From assembly GCF_001590865.1 (NCBI RefSeq), contig NZ_BBUY01000002.1:196487-260486 (forward strand): a DNA stretch of 64,000 nt, in the 5' to 3' direction. Shown here in pieces: positions 50,780 through 59,314 of this stretch. Below the pieces are notes generated by a model. It searched no databases and was not told the DNA's origin. It worked only from the letters and a program-made list of their open reading frames with translations. The stretch is from Streptomyces sp. NBRC 110611 (GTDB taxonomy: Bacteria > Actinomycetota > Actinomycetes > Streptomycetales > Streptomycetaceae). The stretch's first letter is position 1; the number at the start of each line of letters is the position of its first letter. A program made the translations under genes and the position numbers.

Positions 50780-50905
50780 AGCCGCACCCTAGGGCCGTCA
50801 CGAGGCCTGATCAAAAAGCCACGCACGACAGATGACCCCGCGTCAGGAATTGCGCGGCAGAGCCGCATCAGCGGAACCTCCGTGGCGCACGTCACATCAC
50901 CTCGA

Positions 50906-50936
50906 TTGGATCAAGGTCCGATTCTTCTGCGATATT
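50906..50936 (+). promoter_or_regulatory. Weak promoter candidate for the toxin-like operon
   Basis: In the 329-nt gap 50780-51108, TTGGAT (50906-50911) and GATATT (50931-50936) are separated by 19 bp and stand out as AT-rich in this genome. A transcript starting near 50943 would have a leader of about 165 nt before ATG 51109. No clear operator repeat is visible. Confidence 0.4.
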
Positions 50937-51108
50937 GATGCCGCGCGCCGGTGATCAACCCGGCACGCTCAGTATTGGGGGGCGTCCGCGCCATGAGCCG
51001 GCACCCCCCTCTCCGGCAGGGCCGTACCGCTTCCGGATGCCGCCTTGCCCATTCACGCCTTCACGTCACTTTCTCGCGGAAATTCCGCGCGGAATGGAGA
51101 GACCCGTC

Positions 51109-52197
51109 ATGTTATTTTTCCTCGCCGACAGCAAGCAGCAGGCATTCGGCACCAACGGGCTGCTGCAGCAGCACGCTCAGCACACCGGGGCCCACCGGGC
51201 ACTTGTCGACACCTACGCCACCAACGTGCTGGAACAGCCCGCGGTGAAGCTCGACAAGCTCACGGACGTCGAGAAGTACCAAACGTCGGCCAAGGCACAC
51301 GCCACGTCCTGGCGTGACTCGGTGTCGGGGCTGCTCATCGGCGCCAACACCGACCTGATGAGCTTCAGCAACTCCTTCACCAGCTTCTACAACCCGCTGA
51401 TGAGCATGGCCCAGAACATCACGGCCGGCGACAACCGGGCGCAGTTCGTCAAGGGCCTTCAGATCCTGGTCTCGCAGATCGAGGACAAGCGGACGAAGGC
51501 GGACGGCGCGCTCGATGCGCTCAAGTCCTTCCGCAACGATGTGGCCGACGACCACGGGCACTTCCTGGAGCTCGCGGCCAAGGCCAAGTCGCTCTACGAG
51601 GGCGACAAGGGGGTCATCAGCCAGCTCGAGAACCGCCAGGACGCGATCCGGCAGGCCATGTCCACGGACCTGACGATCATCGCCGGCGGAGCGGCCCTGA
51701 CCGTCGTCGGCGGACTCGCCATCGCCGTGGGCCTGCTCGCGGAGATACCGAGTGGCGGCGCGTCGACCGCCATCGTGGTCGGCGGTCTCGCCGCGGTGGC
51801 CGGCGGCACGGTGGCGATGGGTGTGGCCGGTGCGGACTTCACCTCGAAGAAGTCCGAGCTGGCGAAGAACATCACCGATCTGGCCGACATCAAGTCGGAG
51901 ATCGGCCTTCTGTCCGGTGTCGAGCTGCAGTTCAACAACCTCGCGGTGGCCAATGAGAAGGCGGAACAGAGCCTCAAGTCGATGGCCGACACATGGACTC
52001 TTCTCCACACCCAGTTCAACGGCGTCATCACGAAGCTGCACGACGAAGTGAACCCCGACGACGGGCCCTTCCTCGCCTACGAGCTCGACTCCGCGAAGAA
52101 GGACTGGGAGTCGGTGCACGACACCGCCCAGCTGGTCAACAACCAGCTGAGCACGCTCCCCGTCGACAAGAGCGGCCTCGTCACGAAGGCGGCCTGA
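51109..52197 (+). CDS. HBL/NHE-like alpha-pore-forming toxin component A
   Basis: A 362-residue, mostly helical protein. Long amphipathic helices occupy about 10-185 and 245-350. Between them lies a 55-residue hydrophobic hairpin (about 188-243), with two stretches broken by a polar EIPSGG turn, which is where ClyA/HBL/NHE-type toxins carry the membrane-inserting tongue. The block AKAHATSW (61-68) and AGDNRAQFVKGLQIL (106-120) recur in the next two products. No signal peptide is visible. Start ATG 51109 has GGAGAG upstream; ATG 51094 is possible. HBL/NHE relationship is pattern recognition, not a database hit. Confidence 0.72.
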   Translation: MLFFLADSKQQAFGTNGLLQQHAQHTGAHRALVDTYATNVLEQPAVKLDKLTDVEKYQTSAKAHATSWRDSVSGLLIGANTDLMSFSNSFTSFYNPLMSMAQNITAGDNRAQFVKGLQILVSQIEDKRTKADGALDALKSFRNDVADDHGHFLELAAKAKSLYEGDKGVISQLENRQDAIRQAMSTDLTIIAGGAALTVVGGLAIAVGLLAEIPSGGASTAIVVGGLAAVAGGTVAMGVAGADFTSKKSELAKNITDLADIKSEIGLLSGVELQFNNLAVANEKAEQSLKSMADTWTLLHTQFNGVITKLHDEVNPDDGPFLAYELDSAKKDWESVHDTAQLVNNQLSTLPVDKSGLVTKAA

Positions 52198-52200
52198 CCC

Positions 52201-53109
52201 ATGACTGCGACGGTTCTCTCGGCTGTCGACCAGGCAGCCCGGAACGTACGCGACAGCCAGGTGGGCGACGCCTCGGCGGTCCCGGGCCTCCAGGAGCACG
52301 TGGACGCGGCCAAGTCGCACGCGGGGTCGTGGCTGAACAAGACGCGGACCAGCGTCGGCGAGCCACTGTCCCTGACCCGGTCGCTCGTCTCCTCCTACCT
52401 GGGCACCGACGCAAGACGCCTGGCGGAACTGACTCCCCGGGCCGAAGCGGGCGACCAGGCGGCCAGGGACGAGTTCGTCACCCGTCTGCAGCGCGTCAAG
52501 AGCGACCTGGACACCTTCCAGCAGCGCGTGACGGCGAACACTGCCGAGGTCAACGAACTCAACCGGGCCTTCACCACCGACGCCTCCCGCTTCGCCGAGG
52601 ACCTGAACACCATCTCGGCGGTGATCGCCACCGATCAGCGGATGGCCGAAGAACTCCGCCACCAGGCCCAGGCACTGCGCGACAAGATCGCCGACGCCCG
52701 TCGATGGGAGAACGTCGGCTGGATCCTCGGCCCCCTCGGCTACGGCATCGCCCGCATCTGGGGCGACAACATCGCCGACATCGACGGCCTCGAGCGACGC
52801 ATCTCCGAACTGGAGGGGGAGAGCGGAGACAAGGACCGCCAGGCGGCCGGCGTATCCGCGCTGACCGGCCGGCTGACCGCGCTGTCGCACTCGGTCTCCC
52901 TGGCGGTGAACGCGATGACGACGCTCGACAACTCCCTGAACGTGACCTCCGGCCACCTGGCCGGCGTCATCACGTCCGTGAACGGAACCTCCCCGTCGTA
53001 CAAGGGGTTCGTCACCGCGTTGCTCGACACGGTCGCCGCCAACTTCCGGGACCTTGGCAGCCAGCTCGACATGCTGCTGGGTGCCTCGAACGAGAGGAAC
53101 GCCGCATGA
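52201..53109 (+). CDS. HBL/NHE-like alpha-pore-forming toxin component B
   Basis: A 302-residue helical protein, 3 nt downstream of component A. It shares AKSHAGSW (37-44) and AGDQAARDEFVTRLQRV (83-99) with its neighbours, followed by a long coiled-coil-like region. It has only a short hydrophobic stretch (about 172-187, GWILGPLGYGIARIWG) instead of a membrane hairpin, so it may be the soluble adaptor or binding subunit of a tripartite assembly. No signal peptide is visible. Its stop overlaps the start of component C (ATGA). Confidence 0.68.
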   Translation: MTATVLSAVDQAARNVRDSQVGDASAVPGLQEHVDAAKSHAGSWLNKTRTSVGEPLSLTRSLVSSYLGTDARRLAELTPRAEAGDQAARDEFVTRLQRVKSDLDTFQQRVTANTAEVNELNRAFTTDASRFAEDLNTISAVIATDQRMAEELRHQAQALRDKIADARRWENVGWILGPLGYGIARIWGDNIADIDGLERRISELEGESGDKDRQAAGVSALTGRLTALSHSVSLAVNAMTTLDNSLNVTSGHLAGVITSVNGTSPSYKGFVTALLDTVAANFRDLGSQLDMLLGASNERNAA

Positions 53110-54290
53110 CGGCCTCAGCCCCTGTCGCGCCTTCGCCCACGGACGGCCTGGGTTCGGCTGCCACCGAGGCGCTCTTCACCGCCTACCAGCTGACCACGGC
53201 GGCAGCGATCGCGGTGACCGAACAGCCCTCCCTCGCCCTGGAGCTGGTGCCGACCCTGGCCCAGACCCAGGACCTGGCGAGAAGCCACGCCGTCACGTGG
53301 GGCCACGCCTATCAGACGGCGCTGCTCCAGCCGCTGACCGACGTCCAGGGATACACCGGGACGTTCATCTCGTTCACCCCGCACATGGACGACCTCGCGC
53401 GGCGGGCGGGTGACGGTGATGCCACCGCGCAGGCCGAATTCCGCCAGGGTCTGACGATCCTGCGCCGCCTGGTGTCGCAGAACGAGGCCGGTGTGACCGC
53501 GGCCAAGGGGGAGATCGAGCAGTTCAAACAGCTGGTCGACGACGATCGCGTCCGTTTCGGCAGCGACGGGAAGGCCCTGGAGAAGCGGTATACGGGCCCT
53601 GACGGGGAAATCGCCGAGATCGAGAAGAACCTCGCCGCACTGGACAGCGAGCTCCGCGAGACGAACCGGGCCATCGCCCTGGGTGCGGCGAAGGCCATCC
53701 CCGGAGCCCTCGTGCTGGGAATCCAGCTGGCGCTGGCCGCGGAGGACATCGTCGGCACGGGCAAGGCCGTCATCCAGACGGGCATCACCCTCGCCCGCTC
53801 CACCGCGGCCTGGGACACCGAGGCCATCGCGGACAGCGCCATGAAGTTCTACGGCGAGGCGAAGAAGGTGCCCGGCATCTACGACGGCGTGAAGAAGTCC
53901 GTCGAGTCACCGGTCCTCTTCGAGAGCGTCACCCAGGCCGTCGCCGACGCCCACGCGGCCATGGACCGTTCGGCCACCGGCATCGCGCGGTACCGGAACG
54001 AGCTGACGAAACTCACCGCCGACCGTCTGCAGGTGGGGGTGTTCGCGACGCTCAAGGGCCATGTCGAGCGGCTGGCCGGACACGTCGACCAGGCCCTCAC
54101 CGCCCTGGACTCGACGGCGCGGATGTGGCGGCAGGAGGGCGACCGCATCGCGTACTGGGACGCCCTGGTTCAGGGCTCGTCGGCCGGGCAGCTGGCGGAC
54201 GAGCTGAGCGGCGCGGCGGCGCGCTGGCTCCTGGACGCGGAGGCCGTGCGCCGGTACCAGCGTTCGCTGACCGACCTGCCGCGCTCGTAG
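53106..54290 (+). CDS. HBL/NHE-like alpha-pore-forming toxin component C
   Basis: A 394-residue helical protein. Shared blocks are ARSHAVTW (58-65) and AGDGDATAQAEFRQGLTIL (101-119). A hydrophobic region spans about 189-233 (AIPGALVLGIQLALAAEDIVG), which could form a second type of membrane tongue. The C-terminal 150 residues are helical and end with a Trp/Arg-rich stretch. As in A and B, there is no Sec or Tat signal. Its ATG overlaps the stop of B, so all three should be made in linked amounts. Confidence 0.7.
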   Translation: MTASAPVAPSPTDGLGSAATEALFTAYQLTTAAAIAVTEQPSLALELVPTLAQTQDLARSHAVTWGHAYQTALLQPLTDVQGYTGTFISFTPHMDDLARRAGDGDATAQAEFRQGLTILRRLVSQNEAGVTAAKGEIEQFKQLVDDDRVRFGSDGKALEKRYTGPDGEIAEIEKNLAALDSELRETNRAIALGAAKAIPGALVLGIQLALAAEDIVGTGKAVIQTGITLARSTAAWDTEAIADSAMKFYGEAKKVPGIYDGVKKSVESPVLFESVTQAVADAHAAMDRSATGIARYRNELTKLTADRLQVGVFATLKGHVERLAGHVDQALTALDSTARMWRQEGDRIAYWDALVQGSSAGQLADELSGAAARWLLDAEAVRRYQRSLTDLPRS

Positions 54291-54309
54291 GGCAACCGGG
54301 CACCGAAGA

Positions 54310-54335
54310 GGGGCACCCCGGGAAGGGGGTGCCCC
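54310..54335. terminator. Bidirectional hairpin terminator
   Basis: GGGGCACCCC (54310-54319) pairs with GGGGTGCCCC (54326-54335) across 6 nt, between component C and the convergent I36-like gene. Confidence 0.75.
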
Positions 54336-54355
54336 CTGTGCGCTTCCGAGGGCGC

Positions 54356-54706
54356 CTACGGTACGAGCACGACGGAGTTGATCGGCGTCATGTTGTACGG
54401 CGCGGATTCGCCCACCCCCCGCATCACGACGGAGCAGCCGCCACCGCCGTTGTACCCGTAGCAGAACCGGAACCCGGCGCCGCCCGTCTGGTTGTTGACG
54501 ATCACCCGGTCGCCGGTGACGTTCGACAGGTTGTGGGCGCCGTAGCTGTAGAAGATGTTCTTGCTCAGGATGCTGCCGTTCGTCTCGCGGATGCAGACCG
54601 CTCCGGACGGACAGGGCGTCGCCGCAGCGGCGCTGGGGGCCATGGTGACCCCGAGAGCCCCCAGGGCGAGAGACAGACCTGCGGCGGATACAGCAAACTT
54701 GCGCAA
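54356..54706 (-). CDS. Small secreted peptidase-inhibitor-I36-like protein
   Basis: A 116-residue secreted protein. The signal peptide (KFAVSAAGLSLALGALGVTMAPSAAA) is followed by a cysteine-containing beta-rich domain (CPSGAVCIRETNG; RFCYGYNGGGGCSVVM) that resembles the I36/gamma-crystallin-like small secreted inhibitors of Streptomyces. The best start is TTG 54706, directly after AGGGGGAAA; no ATG or GTG lies near the signal peptide. Convergent with the toxin-like operon. Confidence 0.65.
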   Translation of the reverse strand: MRKFAVSAAGLSLALGALGVTMAPSAAAATPCPSGAVCIRETNGSILSKNIFYSYGAHNLSNVTGDRVIVNNQTGGAGFRFCYGYNGGGGCSVVMRGVGESAPYNMTPINSVVLVP

Positions 54707-54868
54707 TTTTCCCCCTATGTTTCGATGCCCCGGTATGGGCCACCTCGCTCCGAAAGTAGTCCGTCCCCACGAGGGGCACCAGGGTGCCGGTACAAGTCGT
54801 GGGTGCCCCTTCCGCTTCCGGGGCCGGCGGACCACCTTCCGGGGCCGGCGGACCAAGGGAGCGGTGGG

Positions 54869-56473
54869 TCAGGCGAGGGCGACCAGGTCGCGGTAGTCCT
54901 CGCTCCACAGGTCCTCGTCCGCGTCCGGCAGCAGCAGGACGCGGTCCGGGCGCAGGGCGTCGAGGGCGCCCTCGTCGTGAGTGACCATCACCACCGCCCC
55001 GGGGTAGGAGCCGACCGCGGCCAGGACCTCGGTACGGGAGGCGGGGTCGAGGTTGTTGGTCGGCTCGTCCAGCAGCAGCACGTTCGCGCCGGAGTGGACC
55101 AGCCCGGCCAGGGCCAGGCGGGTCTTCTCCCCGCCGGAGAGCACCCCGGCCTGCTTGTCGGCGTCGTCGCCGGAGAAGAGGAACGCGCCCATGACGCGCC
55201 GCACTTCACCGTCGGTGAGGTGCGGGGCGGCGTCGGCGAGGTGCTGCCGGACGGTGCGGGCGGGGTCCAGGGTGTCGTGCTCCTGGGCGAAGTAACCCAG
55301 CCGCAGCCCGTGCCCGTGGACCACCCGCCCGTCATCCGGCCGCTCCTGGCCGGCCAGGAGGCGCAGCAGCGTGGTCTTGCCCGCCCCGTTGAGACCGAGG
55401 ATCACCAGGCGGCTGCCCCGGTCCACGGCCAGGTCCACGCCGGCGAGGACCTGGCGGCCGCCGTAGGACTTGGCCAGGCTGACGGCGCCCAGCGGCATCC
55501 GGCCGCACGGGGCGGGCTCGGGCAGCCGGATCCTGGCGACCTTCTCCGCCCGCCGGGCCGGCTCCAGCCCGGCGAGCTTGCGGTCGGCGCGCCGCGCCAT
55601 GCTCTTGGCCATCACGGCGGTGGCCGAGCGGGCCTTCATCTTGTCCGCCTGCGCGTGCAGGGCCGCGGCCTTGCGCTCGGCGTTCGCCCGCTCGCGGGCG
55701 CGGCGCCGCTCGTCCGCCTCCCGCTGGGCCAGGTACGCGGCCCAGCCGGTGTTGTGGACATCGATGGTCGCGCGCTGCGGATCGAGGTGGAAGACCCGGT
55801 TGGCGACCTCGGCGAGCAGACCGGTGTCGTGGCTGATCACCACCAGACCGCCCTGGTGGCCTTGGAGGAAGGTGCGCAGCCAGGTGACGGAGTCGGCGTC
55901 CAGGTGGTTGGTCGGCTCGTCCAGCAGCAGGGTGCCGCCCTGCCCGGCGAACAGGATGCGCGCCAGCTCGACCCGGCGGCGCTGCCCGCCGGACAGCGCG
56001 CCCACCGGCTCGCCCAGCACGCGCTCGGGCAGGCCGAGCCCGGCCGCGACCCGGGCGGCCTCGGCCTCGGCCGCGTATCCGCCGCCGGCCTGGAAGGCGG
56101 CCTCCGCACGGGCGTAGGCATGCATCGCCCGCTCCAGCACGGCGGATCCGTCGGCCTCGGCCAGGGCGGTCTCGGCCGCACGCAGTCGGTGCAGGGAGCG
56201 GTCCAGGCCGCGGGCGGAGAGGATGCGGTCGGTGACCGTGACGGTCGGGTCGGCGGCGCGGGAGTCCTGCGCGAGGAAGCCGACCGTGCCGGTGTGGGTG
56301 ATCGTCCCGGCGGCGGGCGTGGCCCGGCCCGCGAGGGCGGTCATCAAGGTGGTCTTGCCCGCGCCGTTGCGGCCGACCAGGCCGATGCGGTCGCGAGGGG
56401 AGACGGTGAAGGAGATGTCGGAGAGCAGCAGGCGGGCGCCCGCGCGCAGCTCGACACCGCGAACGGTAATCAT
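54869..56473 (-). CDS. ABC-F ATPase (antibiotic-resistance/translation-factor type)
   Basis: A 534-residue protein with two ABC domains and no membrane segments. Walker A motifs are GRNGAGKTT (about 36-44) and GLNGAGKTT (about 348-356); signature motifs LSGGQRRR and LSGGEKTR; Walker B LLLDEPTNHLDAD and LLLDEPTNNLDPA. The inter-domain linker (about 230-300) is Arg/Lys/Ala-rich, as in ribosome-protecting ABC-F proteins. It probably acts on the ribosome and may give drug tolerance. ATG 56473. A short leader ORF lies 59 nt upstream. Confidence 0.92.
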   Translation of the reverse strand: MITVRGVELRAGARLLLSDISFTVSPRDRIGLVGRNGAGKTTLMTALAGRATPAAGTITHTGTVGFLAQDSRAADPTVTVTDRILSARGLDRSLHRLRAAETALAEADGSAVLERAMHAYARAEAAFQAGGGYAAEAEAARVAAGLGLPERVLGEPVGALSGGQRRRVELARILFAGQGGTLLLDEPTNHLDADSVTWLRTFLQGHQGGLVVISHDTGLLAEVANRVFHLDPQRATIDVHNTGWAAYLAQREADERRRARERANAERKAAALHAQADKMKARSATAVMAKSMARRADRKLAGLEPARRAEKVARIRLPEPAPCGRMPLGAVSLAKSYGGRQVLAGVDLAVDRGSRLVILGLNGAGKTTLLRLLAGQERPDDGRVVHGHGLRLGYFAQEHDTLDPARTVRQHLADAAPHLTDGEVRRVMGAFLFSGDDADKQAGVLSGGEKTRLALAGLVHSGANVLLLDEPTNNLDPASRTEVLAAVGSYPGAVVMVTHDEGALDALRPDRVLLLPDADEDLWSEDYRDLVALA

Positions 56474-56531
56474 GGAATGACGCTCCGAGAAAGCGAAAGG
56501 ACACACTTCTGGCGGGGAAGCGGGTCCTCGG

Positions 56532-56555
56532 CTAGGAAACTCGGGGCGTAGACAT
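56532..56555 (-). CDS. Possible 7-residue leader peptide of the ABC-F gene
   Basis: ATG at 56555 encodes MSTPRVS and stops at TAG 56532-56534. A TATGGT -10-like box directly upstream on the minus strand would make this ORF leaderless. ABC-F resistance genes are often controlled by leader peptides, which is the reason to list it. So short an ORF can arise by chance. Confidence 0.35.
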   Translation of the reverse strand: MSTPRVS

Positions 56556-56607
56556 GCGCCCACCATAACCGACGCCCTGCGGGCAAGCCGCTGTGTGCCC
56601 GTCCGTG

Positions 56608-56629
56608 CCCGTCCGTGGCCACGGACGGG
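56608..56629. promoter_or_regulatory. 22-bp perfect palindrome between divergent genes
   Basis: The arms CCCGTCCGTGG and CCACGGACGGG abut with no spacer (56608-56618, 56619-56629). A direct copy of GCCCGTCCGT begins 10 nt upstream at 56597. The element lies between the ABC-F and oxygenase-like genes and is a candidate operator. Confidence 0.6.
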
Positions 56630-56826
56630 AGCACGGCCCCGGCGCCGAGGCGGGCCCGGGTAGGTGGCGCGCGGGGCGCGCAGGCGGGCACGGGCGCGCT
56701 CGGCGCCATCCGCCGTGTACGACGGCGGATGGTTCATGCGCCCACGCGCCCGTTGTGGCGCCCTTGGCTTCGGTGTTCGGCGGCCCTGCAATGGTCGGGC
56801 GACGGCACTGCGAGAGGAGCCGAGAA

Positions 56827-57522
56827 GTGATCAACACGTCCGAGACCCTGGCCGTGCAGACGATCGAGAACTTCCTCACCGCCGACGAGACCGCGCAGGT
56901 CACCAAGATCGTCGATGACCAGCTCGCCGCCACCGGCTGGGTGCCCGCCCGCCCCAGCGAAGGGCTGACTCCGCCCGACGCCGCCCAGGAGATCCTGTCC
57001 GGCGCGATCGGCCGCGCGATGCCCGTCATCCGCCGGGCCTTCCCGTCCGCCGCATTCGTCGCCCCATGGCTGTACCACGACCTCAAGCCCGGCGACGAGA
57101 TCCGCTCGCACGTACACGGCATGGGGGACCCGGACGAGCGTCCCGTGCGCCTGGCCCGTGTGGTGTTCAACCTTCAGGACGCCGGGAGTGGCGGCGAGTT
57201 CTACCTCGATACCAGTGCCTGCGACGAGCTGTGGACCGGCCGGGTGGCCGAGGCCGACGGCGTATTCGCACCCGGCACCCGGTTCGTGCACGAGATCACC
57301 GCCCGGTCCGGCCCGGTCGCCCTCGACGCCATCGCCGCCACCCGCTGGATCTGCCGGCCGCCGGCCGGGACCACGCTGGTGTACGGGGCGCAGCTGATCC
57401 ACGGCGTCACCCCGGTGATCGCGGGACGGGCCCGCAAACTGATCACCGATCTGTGCGCCGGACCGGGGACGCGGCCGGAGGCGCCACAGCCACACTCGCG
57501 TGCGCTGCATGCTCCGCACTGA
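56827..57522 (+). CDS. Putative 2OG-Fe(II) oxygenase-like protein
   Basis: A 231-residue protein with a double-stranded beta-helix pattern: YHDLKPGDEIRSHVHG, then VRLARVVFNLQDAGSGGEFYLD, then GTTLVYGAQLIHGVTPVIAGRARKLITD, where the final His and Arg are placed as the distal iron ligand and 2-oxoglutarate-binding residue of that superfamily. The proximal HxD is not clear (SHVHG), so activity is uncertain. Start GTG 56827. A weak possibility is a cupin-type protein. Confidence 0.5.
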   Translation: MINTSETLAVQTIENFLTADETAQVTKIVDDQLAATGWVPARPSEGLTPPDAAQEILSGAIGRAMPVIRRAFPSAAFVAPWLYHDLKPGDEIRSHVHGMGDPDERPVRLARVVFNLQDAGSGGEFYLDTSACDELWTGRVAEADGVFAPGTRFVHEITARSGPVALDAIAATRWICRPPAGTTLVYGAQLIHGVTPVIAGRARKLITDLCAGPGTRPEAPQPHSRALHAPH

Positions 57523-57730
57523 GCCTGGCCCGTCCGTGTTCCAGCCGGTCGATGGCGGTGTGCACGGGTACCAAAAGCGTGCCGGGGGCCGGCGCGCACA
57601 GCCACTCACGGGCGGCCGGGGCATGAGCGGGCGGCAGCATCGTGCCATTGGGTACCGGCACCTCCAGCGCCGCCAGGACGGCGAATTCCCCGCCCTGCAC
57701 GGCCTGTTGCGCCAGCACCGGGAAGCCCAC
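57443..57730 (-). pseudogene. Possible minus-strand gene or gene remnant
   Basis: The 311-nt gap 57523-57833 has a minus-strand frame of 95 codons with actinomycete third-position bias, starting at GTG 57730 (VGFPVLAQQAVQGGEFAVL). It includes LEVPVPNGTMLPPAHAPAAREW and TLLVPVHTAIDRLEHGRARL, which read like real protein. It overlaps the end of the oxygenase-like gene antisense by 80 nt and has only a weak ribosome site. It may be a small gene or a fragment. I cannot name a family. Confidence 0.35.
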
Positions 57731-57833
57731 CTGCCGGGCGGTGGCCGCCGGCCGCCCGCCCCCCGCACCTCGCCAGACCAACGCTCCCCCACCGCCCGGC
57801 ACGTCACACCACAAGACGAGGAGACGGACGCGC

Positions 57834-59201
57834 ATGGAGACGGAAGCCGAGGTGCTCGTGGTCGGCGCCGGACCCACCGGCCTGCTGCTCGCCGCCGAAC
57901 TCGCACTCGCCGGCGTACGGACAGTGGTCGTCGAGCGCCGCACCCACCCGCAGCGGAACTCACGAGCGCTGAACCTGCACCCGCGCAGCCTGGAGTTGCT
58001 GGACCAACGCGGCCTGGCCACCAGGTTCCTGGCCGCCGGCCGCACCGTGCCCGGCTGGCAGTTCGCCGCCCCGCTGAGGACACCGCTCGACTTCTCCGCG
58101 CTGGACTCCTCACAGCCCCATGCCCTGCTCCTGGCCCAGTCCCGCACCGAGGCGCTGCTGGAGGGCCGGGCGCGGGAGCTCGGCGTCCGGATCCACCGCG
58201 GCCACGAGGTCACGACCCTCGAAGAGAACGACGACCGCGTCGAGGTCGAGCTACGCGGACCGAACGGACCGGTCTCGGTCCGAGCCGCCTACGTGGCCGG
58301 CTGCGACGGCGCCCACAGCATCGTCCGACGCGCCGCCGGCATCGCATTCCCCGGCAGCGAGGAGTCGTTCACCGCCATGGTCGGCGACTTCGCCACCGCC
58401 GACCACACCCATCTCGACCGGGCCAGGCAGCACGGCATCCTCGCCGCCCGGAACGCCACCCGGCTCGCCGAGCACTACCGCTCCGGCCGCCTCCTCCTGG
58501 CCGGGGACGCCGCGCACACCCACTTTCCCGTCGGCGCCCAAGGACTCAACCTCGGCCTCCAGGACGCGATGAACCTCGGCTGGAAGCTGGCCGCGCACAT
58601 CCGAGGATGGGCCGCACCCGGCCTCCTCGACACCTACCACACCGAACGGCACCCGGTCGGCCGAGCCGTCACCGAGGGGACCGAGGCCCAGACCCTGTTG
58701 GTCGAACTGCCCCTGGTCAAGCGCTACCGGCGTGCCGCGACACTGCTGTGCGAACTGCTGGACACCGTCCTCGGCCTGCCGGAAACCAACCGGTACCTCG
58801 CCGGACACCTCTCCGCACTCACCACTGCCTATCCACCCCCCACACCTGCCGCACACCCACTGACGGGCCGGCGCATACCAGACCTCCGGCTCACCCTGCC
58901 AGGAGGACACCGGACCCGCACCTACGAGCTGCTGCACGACGGCCACTTCGTCCTGCTCAATCTGGCCACTCCCACTCCCACTCCCACCTCCACCCCCGAC
59001 CTCATCGCCCCCGGTCCGATCGCCCCCGATCCGGTCACGACGGTGCACGCCCGGACCACTCCCGCTCAGGACAGTGGCCTCACCGCCCTCACCGAGGTCC
59101 TCATCCGCCCAGACGGGCACATCGCCTGGGCCACGGAGACCACCGACCCCCGCACGCTCTACATCGAACGGACCCGCACACTGAACCACTGGGTGCGATA
59201 A
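57834..59201 (+). CDS. FAD-dependent aromatic monooxygenase with internal deletion
   Basis: A 455-residue class A flavoprotein (PHBH-type, like polyketide hydroxylases). FAD motif VVGAGPTGLLLAAELALAG, the DG motif VAGCDGAHSIVRRAAG and the ribityl motif GRLLLAGDAAHTHFPVGAQGLNLGLQDA are all present. Between FTAMVGDF and GRLLLAGDAAH only about 45 residues remain where family members usually have about 110, so part of the substrate-binding sheet seems lost. It may be inactive. ATG 57834 follows GGAGACGG. Confidence 0.82.
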   Translation: METEAEVLVVGAGPTGLLLAAELALAGVRTVVVERRTHPQRNSRALNLHPRSLELLDQRGLATRFLAAGRTVPGWQFAAPLRTPLDFSALDSSQPHALLLAQSRTEALLEGRARELGVRIHRGHEVTTLEENDDRVEVELRGPNGPVSVRAAYVAGCDGAHSIVRRAAGIAFPGSEESFTAMVGDFATADHTHLDRARQHGILAARNATRLAEHYRSGRLLLAGDAAHTHFPVGAQGLNLGLQDAMNLGWKLAAHIRGWAAPGLLDTYHTERHPVGRAVTEGTEAQTLLVELPLVKRYRRAATLLCELLDTVLGLPETNRYLAGHLSALTTAYPPPTPAAHPLTGRRIPDLRLTLPGGHRTRTYELLHDGHFVLLNLATPTPTPTSTPDLIAPGPIAPDPVTTVHARTTPAQDSGLTALTEVLIRPDGHIAWATETTDPRTLYIERTRTLNHWVR

Positions 59202-59314
59202 GCCAGTTGGCGCAGCCACTGCTGTGCCGCCGCTACTGCAACAGCGCGGTGTGCGGATGCTCCGGCGACGCCGGACAGGCGTAGAGCTGCTGGTGGTAGC
59301 CGCCGGCGCGCCTT

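Noticed and set aside
51112..52956. A 614-codon minus-strand frame across toxin components A and B
   Set aside because: It crosses two plus-strand genes that show mutual homology and coupled starts. It has no motif of its own.
54869..56473. The ABC-F gene considered as the exporter of the toxin-like proteins
   Set aside because: ABC-F proteins have no membrane domains and act on the ribosome. The gene is on the opposite strand with its own control region.
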